A stretch of 42,719 nucleotides of DNA from NCBI GenBank assembly GCA_913056365.1, contig CAJXLT010000021.1:1-42719 (forward strand), written 5' to 3'. This DNA comes from an uncultured Paenibacillaceae bacterium (lineage in GTDB: Bacteria; Bacillota; Bacilli; Paenibacillales; K13). How positions within the stretch are numbered: position 1 is the stretch's first letter; the number at the start of each line of letters is the position of its first letter. Shown here one piece after another: positions 25,886 to 33,879 of this stretch. The position numbers and the translations under genes are program-made. Below the pieces are notes generated by a model. The model saw only the letters and a list, made by a program, of their open reading frames with translations. It was not told the origin of the DNA and did not search any database.

Positions 25886-26979
25886 AGCGCCAGCAGCTTG
25901 GAGGCGGCCAGCATCTGCCTCACATAATGATTGAAGTGACGATTAGATGCATAATCGGCGATGTCCGCTACCTGCTTCCACTCTGGAATGTAAGGCAAGG
26001 ACGCCGTGATAGGCATCTCCTCATCGTGAAACACGCGTTCATCCAGCTGCTTGTTCATAATGAAGAACAGTTGGTTGAAAAACCGTGTGTCGCCAAGATT
26101 CGCCTTATGCAAGAACTTGATCTGCACACCCGTCTTGGCCCTACACTGCTCGTTCTGCTGGAGCAGCCAATACACAAAATCACTTTCCTGCAATACACCC
26201 AGGTTTCTGTCATGAACGGAGCAATCCATATCGACTACGATATAATCGTACCTTCCGATGTCAGCCAGTACCTGAAGCAGCTTCTTGGCATCCGCCTCCG
26301 TCAGCTCCAGCAAGTCCCTGACATTCGACGGCCCCGTCATGTAATCGATATGCAGACCGCTATGATGCTGTCTCAAGCTTTCGAATCTTGCCGGCAGTTG
26401 CTTCTCGTTGTTCCGCATGTAGTAGAGCAGGCTCGACACCCCCTCCTCCACCTTGTCGGACGGATGCAGCGGATTGCCGTTCACCGCCTCCATATTCAGA
26501 TAGAGGACAGCCAGATCCCGTTGGCTGAGCTGATAAGCCGCGGCTAGCGCTACCGCCGTCTTGCCTGAACCGCCGCTGCTGGAATAGAAGGCTGCTATCT
26601 TCGTGTGGCGATTGCGCTGGAACTTCTGTGATGCGTTGGGATTCAACTTGGCATAGTACTCTAGCGCCTGCTCAAGCAAGTAATGTAGCGGCTGATACAT
26701 GAACAAGCCTGGTTCTGAGGTCTCAAGCGCGGTATCCTCAAGTAGAACAATATAGGCGCACTTCTCATCCTCACTCTTGCGCATCGGGGGCATCAAGTCC
26801 TGCGTAGCTAGAACAATATGAGCAGGCTCCCCGGACTGCAGCAATTCCTCCACCCGTCCTCTGTTAGAACAGAAGCGAATAATTAGCTTATTCTTATAAT
26901 TCGAATCGCGAATATACGCATAGAGCGCCTCTTGATACTGCATATCCTCCATAGCTGCGATGACATAGATCTTTTCCAT
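25882..26979 (-). CDS. tadZ: TadZ/CpaE-like localisation ATPase
   Basis: About 365 residues from the ATG at 26979 with GGAGG upstream; a GTG at 27018 extends it by 13 codons but has no ribosome site and lies only about ten bases from the predicted transcript start. Residues 1-110 form a receiver-like domain without a clear phosphoacceptor. A MinD/ParA-type domain follows with P-loop SGGSGKT, in which the signature lysine of the deviant Walker box (KGGxGKT) is Ser, as in atypical TadZ members; VVDMDCSVHDRN is the Walker B region. TadZ proteins place the Tad machine at a cell pole or septum. It is the first gene of the pilus operon. Confidence 0.86.
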   Translation of the reverse strand: MEKIYVIAAMEDMQYQEALYAYIRDSNYKNKLIIRFCSNRGRVEELLQSGEPAHIVLATQDLMPPMRKSEDEKCAYIVLLEDTALETSEPGLFMYQPLHYLLEQALEYYAKLNPNASQKFQRNRHTKIAAFYSSSGGSGKTAVALAAAYQLSQRDLAVLYLNMEAVNGNPLHPSDKVEEGVSSLLYYMRNNEKQLPARFESLRQHHSGLHIDYMTGPSNVRDLLELTEADAKKLLQVLADIGRYDYIVVDMDCSVHDRNLGVLQESDFVYWLLQQNEQCRAKTGVQIKFLHKANLGDTRFFNQLFFIMNKQLDERVFHDEEMPITASLPYIPEWKQVADIADYASNRHFNHYVRQMLAASKLLAL

Positions 26980-27035
26980 TCGCCATACGCCTCCTCTGTC
27001 GGCTACATAATCCGACACCTTTCGATTGCATCCCC

Positions 27036-27064
27036 ATTATAGGAACGCCCCGAAATCATGTAAA
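27036..27064 (-). promoter_or_regulatory. Sigma-A-type promoter of the pilus operon
   Basis: On the minus strand TTTACA (27059-27064) and TATAAT (27036-27041) are separated by 17 bases. The start would fall near 27029, about 50 bases before the TadZ-like ATG. No equally good promoter is obvious further down in the tightly packed genes, so it may drive the whole 27 kb unit. The remaining bases from 27065 to 27179 show only a short GGG/CCC hairpin, no convincing terminator for the LuxR gene. Confidence 0.68.
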
Positions 27065-27179
27065 TCAACACAAGGATGGAGAGGATAGGTGGAGGGAGTA
27101 GGACTTTAGTTGTAACATCGGGCTTCAACCCTCTACATTGGTTTATTGTTGTTTTTTTGTAAAGCATGGTACCTGCATC

Positions 27180-29762
27180 CTATAGCAAACCTACCTGCTT
27201 CGCTTTCTCGACAGCCAGCACACGATTGGCTACACCCAGCTTCTTGTACATGTTGTTGACATGTGTCTTCACCGTCGCCAACGATATATTCATCTCTCTA
27301 GCAATGAGCTTATTCGACAGTCCCTGGTGGATGAACAACAACACCTCCTGCTCCTTCGCGGTAAGAAGCAGCCGCACACTCTCGTTCGCACCGTCGTCGA
27401 CATCCAACCACCCGGCAGACGGGCTAGACACCGCCTTCGCGTGCTGCAGCAATCGCTTCACATACAGCAAGGACACCCTGCGAGTCACGATGCGATGGTG
27501 ACCCTGCCTGGACTGCACATACAGCGACAGCAGCTCAGCGATCGGCTCGTCGAAATCCGCAAACAGACGAATATAGCTCTCGGATTCAGCTAGATAAAGC
27601 GCTTCTTCCAGAAGATTCAGGCAATAAGGAATATCCTTCTTCTGATACATCAATAGGCTAGATAGCACCAGACTATGAATCAGGCAAGCAGGCTCTCCAT
27701 CTGACCTGGCGTATTCACACACCCTATCCGCCAATTCCGCAGCTTCTTCCCACTTGTCCTGAGCAAGCAGCAGACGGATATACACCTGATAGATGACCAG
27801 ATTCTCCGAAGTGATCTCATCGGTCACCGTCCATGCATGGCGCAACAGCCACTCCTCAGCTTTGTCCAGCTCCTTCAATCTAATCCAGAAAGCCATCATC
27901 ACCGTCTCAACCTTTCGCTTGAGCGGCTTATTGTCCAGCCTGCTGAGCGCATGCTGCAATTGCAGCATGTCATACTTGACCTGCTTCGCATACTCGCCTC
28001 CTCGGGCAAGGCCAATGGCTACCAAGATGACCTTGGCTCGAATCGCTGTGCAGCATTTGCCCGCCGACTCAGCGGTGTCCAGCAGCTGGCGGGCAGCCCG
28101 CTCCGCCTCATCCAGCCGGTTCCATTCGTAGAGCAAAGCTATGTACACAAGCCTGAATTCCGTAGAGAATACTCCCGTCTTGCTCGTATAGCCCGCTTCC
28201 AGATAGCGCTTCAGCAGCACTTCCACACCCTTCAGGCTGCCAAGCTGGGTGGTCAGATCACGTAGCGAGAGGAAGGATTCACTCGGCATGTGCAGACCTT
28301 CGAACAGTTCCTCATTCGGATCGTACTGAATATAGTCATACCAGTGATCGATCGATCTTATGAAATCCTTGGTCTTATAAGCATAAAGCGTCTCTATCAG
28401 GTGCAGGCCGGCTTGCCATAGGCTCAGCTGTGCCGCAGACTGCTCGCCGCCACTTTCACCCATTCGGCTGCGCAAGCTGTCAGTCAGCCTCCTGCTTTCC
28501 TCCAGCTTGCCGTCTACCATTCTCACCAGAATGCTTAGTACATATAGCTTAGGTTGGGGGTATAAATACTTCAGGGGTATTCGCTCGAACCAATAACGTA
28601 CATCCACTTGTCCATACTTCGAGGGATCGAACACAATATGGCTCAACAAGCCTGCCAATCGCTCGTACGCGCCCGCTTCCAGATAATGATGCAACGCTTG
28701 CAACGGACGCCCGTTCTGCTGCATCCAGACTCCTGCCCGGACATGCAGCTTGCCGATGGCTTCAGGCTCGTGTAATCTGAGCTGGAATTGCAGGAATTGG
28801 CGGAACATAACGTGGTATCGGTACCATTCTTGCGAGGAGTCGATCGCGGTAATGAAGATGTTGCGCAGCTCAAGCTTCGGCAAGAGCGCTTCGGCCTCTG
28901 GCATCTCACTGATGTACGCACACAATTCGCCATTCATCTCATCCAGAATGGACGTATAATAGAGGAACTTCTGCAAGTCTTCATCCAGACAAGACATGAT
29001 CTCATCGAAGTAATAAGCGACGAAGTCCTTGCTTCTTCCTGTCAGCCGGTTCATCGCTTCCTCGCGATTCGACAGCAGGCTTATCGACATCGCTGCTAGC
29101 CGCAGACCAGCCGCCCAGCCTTCCAGCTTGTCATGAATGAAGGACAGCTGATCGTTGCGCAGATCGAGGTCACTATGCAAGCTGAAGAACAGCTTCGTCT
29201 CTTGTCTCGTGAAGCGCAATTCTTCCTTGCCAATCTCAATCACATCATGGGCTGCTTTGAATTTCGACACTTGCAAGGACGGATAGCTGCAAGCTGCGAC
29301 ATACAGATGGACATGGTCAGGCATCAGCTTCATAAAGCGGTTAACCTCCGCAATCACGACAGGATCCGTGATGCAGTGGAAGTCATCCCATATTAGCACC
29401 TGCTGTCCTTGCTTCTTGTTCAACTCATTCAGCAGACCGGCGATCACCGCGGGTGTTGATTGCTCGTATGTAAGCAATCTGATCTTCTGCCCCTGCATCG
29501 GAGCAGCGCCGGACAGCGATGCCGAGACATGATTCCAGAATCCATAGGAATGATTGTCCCTCTCGTCGAACGTGACCCAAGCAACATTCAGCTCCATTCT
29601 CTTGACCCATTCACCCAATGCCGAAGTTTTTCCATAACCCGATGGTGCCGTTATGAACGTCAATTTCGTATGCAGCCCCTGATCCAGCTTCTTGTACAAA
29701 TGAGGGCGTGACATATACGTGTGTTTCACCGCAGGAACCTTCAGCTTGGTTTGAATAATCAA
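27180..29762 (-). CDS. MalT/LAL-type LuxR-family transcriptional regulator
   Basis: 860 residues. The N-terminal STAND ATPase has P-loop APSGYGKT (39-46) and a Walker B-like VLIWDDFH. A long helical repeat region (about 350-780) resembles the TPR-like sensor part of MalT. The C-terminal LuxR helix-turn-helix is at about 795-860 (LTAKEQEVLLFIHQGLSNKL, ATVKTHVNNMYKKL). Such proteins bind an inducer and ATP, oligomerise and activate promoters. The start is a TTG at 29762 with GGGAGAG upstream. It is codirectional with and immediately upstream of the pilus operon, so control of that operon is a reasonable guess, not shown. The effector is unknown. Confidence 0.9.
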   Translation of the reverse strand: MIIQTKLKVPAVKHTYMSRPHLYKKLDQGLHTKLTFITAPSGYGKTSALGEWVKRMELNVAWVTFDERDNHSYGFWNHVSASLSGAAPMQGQKIRLLTYEQSTPAVIAGLLNELNKKQGQQVLIWDDFHCITDPVVIAEVNRFMKLMPDHVHLYVAACSYPSLQVSKFKAAHDVIEIGKEELRFTRQETKLFFSLHSDLDLRNDQLSFIHDKLEGWAAGLRLAAMSISLLSNREEAMNRLTGRSKDFVAYYFDEIMSCLDEDLQKFLYYTSILDEMNGELCAYISEMPEAEALLPKLELRNIFITAIDSSQEWYRYHVMFRQFLQFQLRLHEPEAIGKLHVRAGVWMQQNGRPLQALHHYLEAGAYERLAGLLSHIVFDPSKYGQVDVRYWFERIPLKYLYPQPKLYVLSILVRMVDGKLEESRRLTDSLRSRMGESGGEQSAAQLSLWQAGLHLIETLYAYKTKDFIRSIDHWYDYIQYDPNEELFEGLHMPSESFLSLRDLTTQLGSLKGVEVLLKRYLEAGYTSKTGVFSTEFRLVYIALLYEWNRLDEAERAARQLLDTAESAGKCCTAIRAKVILVAIGLARGGEYAKQVKYDMLQLQHALSRLDNKPLKRKVETVMMAFWIRLKELDKAEEWLLRHAWTVTDEITSENLVIYQVYIRLLLAQDKWEEAAELADRVCEYARSDGEPACLIHSLVLSSLLMYQKKDIPYCLNLLEEALYLAESESYIRLFADFDEPIAELLSLYVQSRQGHHRIVTRRVSLLYVKRLLQHAKAVSSPSAGWLDVDDGANESVRLLLTAKEQEVLLFIHQGLSNKLIAREMNISLATVKTHVNNMYKKLGVANRVLAVEKAKQVGLL

Positions 29763-29873
29763 TCATTCTCTCTCCCTTCGTCTATCTGGTCCACATGATT
29801 CTTTATAAGCGTTCCAATCTGGGCTGGCAATCAACCCTTATGATGAGTGGATGGGTGGAGATGAACGCTAGTT

Positions 29874-29904
29874 AGTATACCTTACCGACATTTGCGCGCG
29901 ACAA
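29874..29904 (-). promoter_or_regulatory. Possible promoter of the LuxR-type regulator
   Basis: TTGTCG (29899-29904) and TATACT (29874-29879) on the minus strand are 19 bases apart, a wide spacing. They lie about 110 bases before the TTG start of the regulator. It is the best match in this stretch but not strong. Confidence 0.4.
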
Positions 29905-29947
29905 GCCCCTGATTAAATTATTGTAAAGTGCCATTCTGACCATTCTT

Positions 29948-29971
29948 CACATAGGTATTCCCGCCTATGTG
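29948..29971. repeat. Perfect 8-bp inverted repeat upstream of the LuxR-type gene
   Basis: CACATAGG and CCTATGTG are separated by eight bases (TATTCCCG). It lies about 45 bases upstream of the predicted -35 box of the regulator gene and could be an operator or an RNA hairpin. There is no T tract on either side, so it is not a terminator. Confidence 0.4.
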
Positions 29972-29984
29972 CGAACCGGGAATG

Positions 29985-30027
29985 AGCAGAAAGACGCAAA
30001 AAAACATCCCCCGTGGCGTGACCTGCT
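29985..30027. other. Extended imperfect hairpin in the intergenic stretch
   Basis: AGCAG (29985-29989) pairs with CTGCT (30023-30027) and ACGC (29994-29997) with GCGT (30016-30019), leaving an internal loop of AAAG facing GAC. The element lies between the LuxR-type gene and the terminator of the CMD gene, upstream of a tiny plus-strand ORF. No known riboswitch consensus was matched. Confidence 0.3.
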
Positions 30028-30055
30028 GTCTTGCAGATCATTACAGGAGATGGTG

Positions 30056-30145
30056 ATGTATGTACATGAGCTAAATACCACAGCAACGAACTCTCAGACC
30101 GACGCACTGCGCTTTCGACGCCAAAAAAAGAAGGCTCCTCCATAG
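30056..30145 (+). CDS. Candidate tiny ORF (29 codons)
   Basis: ATG at 30056 follows AGGAGA by five bases. The peptide opens MYVHELNTTATNSQ and ends in a basic tail RFRRQKKKAPP. It has no hydrophobic segment and no recognised family. The 3' part lies inside the opposite-strand terminator, which argues against it or means its stop overlaps the terminator by design. It is one of few plus-strand candidates in the window. Confidence 0.25.
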   Translation: MYVHELNTTATNSQTDALRFRRQKKKAPP

Positions 30146-30153
30146 AAGCCTTC
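30123..30153 (-). terminator. Intrinsic terminator of the CMD gene
   Basis: On the minus strand GAAGGCT (30147-30153) pairs with AGCCTTC (30130-30136) around a ten-base loop and is followed by seven Ts. It lies just past the stop at 30175. Confidence 0.85.
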
Positions 30154-30174
30154 CCGTACTATCCCAGAATATTA

Positions 30175-31830
30175 TTATGCCAGATCATGCGGCAGCGGAA
30201 ATCGCATGGATGCCGCATCCATTGGCAACCTATGAGCTGCCATAAATTCAACAAGAATCGGGTTTGGCACAGGTCTAATAATGGCAGCGAATCTCTGTAC
30301 CAGCGAAGCGATCCCGCAAACAGTGAATAGCTCGATGCATTCCCCGGCATCAAAATTGTCCATCACCGGTTGGACGAAGCGGCGGGGCGTGATCAACGGC
30401 AGTTGCGCCGATAGATAGGCCAATCGTAGCGCCGCATGTTCCGCTTCGGTGAACAGATCGGGATTGCCGCCACGACCGGATGCGATGGCAAATGCATGCT
30501 TCAAGCGGCGTATCGTTCGCTCCTTGTCACCAGCCACATGATGCGCGATAGAAGCTTCTGTTGCCGCCAAATCAGGATGCTGCTTCTCCACATGCGACAC
30601 ATAGGCGATCAAGTGCTTCAGTTCTGCACTGATTCGGCTGGCATGCTGTTGCCGCATCGTCTCAGCGTACAACGCCGTGTGCAAAGGCTGCAATTGCTCG
30701 GGAAACGTTGGCAGCCATGGCGGCACAATGCCGAAATGGCGTTTCATATAAGCCGTTGCGTCACCGATATTCGATGCATAGGTGTCGATCATCTCCTGTG
30801 CGGTCGGTCCGCCGCTCGGCAGCGGGTGGGACAAATTGTCCGGATTGTTGTCTGAACTCGCACCATGCCGCCCCGCATCAATATCTAGCCGCTCTTGTGC
30901 AGAGACTGCCCATGCACCTTCAATTTCCATCCCGACCAAATCGTTGAATACATTCAGAAATCCGAAGGCCGCGCTTACAAGCGCAACAGACATGACCTGC
31001 GCATTCACGCCGACAGGTGCATGCTCAGAATCCTCGGCGAGACGCCGCAGCCGCTGGAGATAATGGTCCGGCACTTGATTCAGTGATGACATACTTGCCA
31101 GATCTGCCAGGGACAACAAATATTCATCAAATGGATTATCGGCGTTGCGCTGCCCGATCCGCGCCATCCGCAATTGCTCAACCGCTCTCATCGATGAATC
31201 GCCCATCGTCGAGACAGCATGAACCTGGCAATAGTTACAGCCGTGGGCGTTGGAAGTCGCATATCCGACCGCGCACAGTATATCGCTTCCGAGCACTTCC
31301 TTCGCCGTTCCAATGGTCGCCATGTTGTGGCAGTATACAAACCGCTTGTAGGCTTCCGGCCAATGGTGAAGGTAGACGAACGTATGGGGCCAAAAACCGA
31401 AAAAGTCTTTGTAAAAATGAAGAATCGGCCATTGCTCGGGATCTGCGCTGTGCGTGCCGTCACTTGGAGGGATGTGTGCGGTGAACGGGATGTCCTCAGC
31501 ACCGGCTGCCAGCTCGTCGTCACTCGGAGCATCGATATCCAGTCCTTCGGATGCAACAGCGTGGGCAATGTCGCGGAGTTTTCGCGTCCGCCACAATTGT
31601 TCCAGATCTTCTGCTCCGCCAATCGGATACGAACCGACGAACACTTGCGGTACGGAAGATTTGCCGCTGAAGTAAACAGCCGCATCCGCATTGCGCTTTT
31701 CGGCGTCTACATCATATCTTCTGAACAACAAAGAACCGGATTCCCGAAGAACAGACGCCGCTCGCTCGCTGTCCGAATCTCCCCGCCGAATGAATGCCGT
31801 CATGTCGCTGCGCTTAGTCATCAATCTCAT
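30175..31830 (-). CDS. Glutaredoxin-like/AhpD-like (CMD family) fusion protein
   Basis: 551 residues. Residues about 9-90 have a glutaredoxin-like pattern (RYDVDAEKRN, then SVPQVFVGSYPIGGAEDL with the cis-Pro and GG turn), but the active-site CPYC is replaced by DSDS, so this part cannot do thiol exchange. The main part is an alkylhydroperoxidase/carboxymuconolactone-decarboxylase fold with GCNYCQVHA (CxxCxxH, near residue 205), a redox pair as in AhpD relatives. The helical C-terminal part looks like a related second half without the cysteines. Start ATG at 31830 with AGGAG eight bases upstream. Divergent from a TetR gene across two palindromes, and followed by its own terminator. Probable role is peroxide or organic-electrophile stress; substrate unknown. 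Confidence 0.72.
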   Translation of the reverse strand: MRLMTKRSDMTAFIRRGDSDSERAASVLRESGSLLFRRYDVDAEKRNADAAVYFSGKSSVPQVFVGSYPIGGAEDLEQLWRTRKLRDIAHAVASEGLDIDAPSDDELAAGAEDIPFTAHIPPSDGTHSADPEQWPILHFYKDFFGFWPHTFVYLHHWPEAYKRFVYCHNMATIGTAKEVLGSDILCAVGYATSNAHGCNYCQVHAVSTMGDSSMRAVEQLRMARIGQRNADNPFDEYLLSLADLASMSSLNQVPDHYLQRLRRLAEDSEHAPVGVNAQVMSVALVSAAFGFLNVFNDLVGMEIEGAWAVSAQERLDIDAGRHGASSDNNPDNLSHPLPSGGPTAQEMIDTYASNIGDATAYMKRHFGIVPPWLPTFPEQLQPLHTALYAETMRQQHASRISAELKHLIAYVSHVEKQHPDLAATEASIAHHVAGDKERTIRRLKHAFAIASGRGGNPDLFTEAEHAALRLAYLSAQLPLITPRRFVQPVMDNFDAGECIELFTVCGIASLVQRFAAIIRPVPNPILVEFMAAHRLPMDAASMRFPLPHDLA

Positions 31831-31905
31831 CCTTTCTTCTCCTAATTAGATGATTTCCACTTAGACAATTGCATGATGCAATGGGATGTGTGGAATTTCA
31901 TCTTG

Positions 31906-31927
31906 AAACGGAATATATATTCCGTTT
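31906..31927. promoter_or_regulatory. Operator 1 for the TetR regulator (22-bp perfect palindrome)
   Basis: The 22 bases form a perfect palindrome with half-site AAACGGAATAT. It covers the expected transcription start of the CMD gene (promoter -10 at 31930-31935), so a bound repressor would block that promoter. TetR regulators commonly bind such sites between themselves and a divergent target. A smaller repeat, ATTGCAT-G-ATGCAAT, lies at 31868-31882 in the leader. Confidence 0.7.
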
Positions 31928-31929
31928 TC

Positions 31930-31959
31930 ATTGTAGCTCGATGTAGATAAGGATGTCAA
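31930..31959 (-). promoter_or_regulatory. Promoter of the CMD gene
   Basis: On the minus strand TTGACA (31954-31959) and TACAAT (31930-31935) are 18 bases apart, a near-consensus sigma-A promoter. It lies about 100 bases before the ATG and is flanked by the two palindromes. Confidence 0.72.
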
Positions 31960-31965
31960 CAAAAA

Positions 31966-31979
31966 GGAATACATATTCC
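31966..31979. promoter_or_regulatory. Operator 2 for the TetR regulator (imperfect copy)
   Basis: GGAATACATATTCC repeats the core of operator 1 (GGAATATATATTCC) with one central mismatch. Centres of the two sites are 56 bases apart. It sits just upstream of the -35 box of the CMD promoter and upstream of the tetR promoter, so it could serve autoregulation. Confidence 0.62.
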
Positions 31980-32006
31980 GCTTTGTCTTTTCTTTCATTA
32001 TGGTTC

Positions 32007-32015
32007 TGGTATAAA
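32007..32015 (+). promoter_or_regulatory. Extended -10 element of the TetR gene
   Basis: TG-G-TATAAA gives an extended -10 about 40 bases before the ATG; the -35 region (TTTTCT around 31988) is poor. It lies about 30 bases downstream of operator 2. Confidence 0.45.
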
Positions 32016-32053
32016 ATAGTGTAAGCAGCATAGCAAGGATGGAGGGGTATGGC

Positions 32054-32659
32054 ATGCGTGACAGCGAAGAAAGAACAGGAGGCGTTACTCTGTCGGTTCC
32101 TTCCGCCAGGAAGGATGCTAACCAGAACGTCGTCAAAATTTTGAAAGCGGCCAAAGAAGTTTTTAAGGAAAAGGGTTCCGATGCTAGATTGGAGGAAATT
32201 GCAGAAAAGGCGGGGGTTGGAGTCGGTACCGTCTATCGCCGATTTGTGAGCAAGGATCGTCTCGTATGGGCCGTAGGGATGGAAATCGTAGCGGAAATCC
32301 GGAAACAACAGCTGTTCGATGCCCAGCTTTCGCTTCCCGCCGATCAAAAAATACGATTAATTCTGGAAGAATTCCTCTTATTGCATCACCAATACGGAAA
32401 ACTTCAAGAAATGCTGCTTCAACTCGCCGAAGAAAGCCAGTTCGGAGAGGAAATCCGGTCAGCTCTGACAGATGTCCTGAACATGGTGATCCAAGAAGGG
32501 CAGGAGCAACGGATTTTTCGACCCGGCAGCCCCGCCGTTTTCGAAGCTTATATTTTACATCTCGTACACCCGAAGCTGATAACCAAACTGCGTGCAGAAA
32601 TGCCGGTATCCGCTATACCGAGGACGATTGCTGATTTGATCTTGAAAGGCTTGTCCTAG
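32054..32659 (+). CDS. TetR-family transcriptional regulator
   Basis: 201 residues from the ATG at 32054, which has GGAGGGG six bases upstream; an ATG five codons earlier lacks a site. The DNA-binding domain is plain: ILKAAKEVFKEKG, then LEEIAEKAGVGVGTVYRRF and KDRLV (about residues 25-70). The C-terminal ligand domain is helical and not assigned to a ligand class. It is divergent from the CMD gene with two matching palindromes between, so it most likely represses that gene and itself. Its stop is 11 bases from the nagA stop on the opposite strand, with no terminator seen between. Confidence 0.9.
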   Translation: MRDSEERTGGVTLSVPSARKDANQNVVKILKAAKEVFKEKGSDARLEEIAEKAGVGVGTVYRRFVSKDRLVWAVGMEIVAEIRKQQLFDAQLSLPADQKIRLILEEFLLLHHQYGKLQEMLLQLAEESQFGEEIRSALTDVLNMVIQEGQEQRIFRPGSPAVFEAYILHLVHPKLITKLRAEMPVSAIPRTIADLILKGLS

Positions 32660-32670
32660 CATTCATGATT

Positions 32671-33879
32671 CTACGTCGCGATGCGCTGGCCGTCGCGGTA
32701 AACAGCAACGATGTTGAGTGCCCGGTCCAGCAACACCAGATCCGCCGAAGCTCCCGGGCGAATCGTGCCATAGCTGCCGTCTATGCCCAACTGTCGGGCT
32801 GCGTTGGCGCTTGCAAGCCGACTTGCCTGGGGGACGCTTAAGCCCACCTGCTGTACCATAAAGCGAAACGCGTCAATCATTGTCAGCGTGCTGCCAGCCA
32901 AGGCGCCGCTGTCTGACAGACGGGCTACCTGGTTCTGGACAGTAACTTGCAGACCGCCCAACGAATATTGCCCGTCTCCGAGTCCCGCGGCTGCCATCGC
33001 ATCCGTAATCAATACAAGATTGCCATCTGTCTTGGTCATAGTCAGCAACTTCACCACAGCCGGGTGAACATGCACGCCGTCTGCAATGACCTCTGCTACG
33101 ATACGCGGATCAGTCAACGTGGCACCTGCAACACCCGGCTCGCGATGATGCAAACCGGTCATCGCATTGAATGTGTGCACAGCCTGACTTAGCCCGTGTT
33201 CAACAGCCGTGATGATCTGATCGAAACATGCATCCGTATGGCCTGCCGCTACGTTGACACCTAGACGATGCAGATACGCGATCAACTCATCTGCCCCTTC
33301 GATTTCCGGGGCGAGCGTCAACTGTCTGATCAAGTTCGTATACGTTTCCGTCCATTCTCGTACCCATGACAAATTCGGCGGCACAATGTGATTCGGATTT
33401 TGCGCGCCGGGCCAGTGTGGACTGATGAACGGTCCTTCCAGATGGACGCCAAGCAGACGTGCCCCCGCTGCCGGTGCGGATGCCATATAATCCGCCGTCG
33501 TCTGCAAGACCGCGTCGATATCCGACTTCGGGGCAGTCATTGTCGTGGCGAGCATTGAAGTTGTACCATGCTGTCCGTGGAAGCGCGTAATGGTGTCGAA
33601 CGCCTCAGGCGTTGCCTCCATAAAGTCACTGCCATAACCGCCGTGCACATGCACATCGATAAAACCCGGCACAATCCAGCCATCCGCAAGTGAGAAATCT
33701 GCATTGCCATTGTTCTCCGCATGAGAGAGAACAGCCTGACCATCTGTCTCCGTAAGCGAACGATCCGTTCGGCCATCTGGTTCCGCAAGCACCTCGATTA
33801 TCCGGCCATCTTCAATCCGAATTGTCCCGCCTTCAAGCACGCCGTCATCTGTCACGATATTGCCTTCCAGGCTGATCAT
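32671..33879 (-). CDS. nagA: N-acetylglucosamine-6-phosphate deacetylase
   Basis: 402 residues of the amidohydrolase superfamily, converting GlcNAc-6-P to glucosamine-6-P plus acetate in the cytoplasm. Landmarks are DVHVHGGYGSDF (metal site, HxH), HLEGPFISPHWPGAQN (Glu of the metal site), AAGHTDACFDQ, and LITDAMAAAGLGDG with the catalytic Asp. An insertion of about 20 residues rich in Asp, Thr and Ser (near residues 35-60) precedes the metal motif. ATG at 33879 overlaps the nagB stop as ATGA. It is the last gene of the amino-sugar operon. Confidence 0.94.
   Translation of the reverse strand: MISLEGNIVTDDGVLEGGTIRIEDGRIIEVLAEPDGRTDRSLTETDGQAVLSHAENNGNADFSLADGWIVPGFIDVHVHGGYGSDFMEATPEAFDTITRFHGQHGTTSMLATTMTAPKSDIDAVLQTTADYMASAPAAGARLLGVHLEGPFISPHWPGAQNPNHIVPPNLSWVREWTETYTNLIRQLTLAPEIEGADELIAYLHRLGVNVAAGHTDACFDQIITAVEHGLSQAVHTFNAMTGLHHREPGVAGATLTDPRIVAEVIADGVHVHPAVVKLLTMTKTDGNLVLITDAMAAAGLGDGQYSLGGLQVTVQNQVARLSDSGALAGSTLTMIDAFRFMVQQVGLSVPQASRLASANAARQLGIDGSYGTIRPGASADLVLLDRALNIVAVYRDGQRIAT

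Noticed and set aside
27100-27179. Terminator for the LuxR-type regulator gene
   Set aside because: Only a 3-bp GGG/CCC hairpin and an A-rich tract are found; no stem followed by Ts on the minus strand.
29940-30030. Possible cyclic-di-GMP riboswitch (contains GACGCAAA)
   Set aside because: Only one short consensus piece is present; the tetraloop, receptor and second helix are not found, and no suitable gene follows on that strand.
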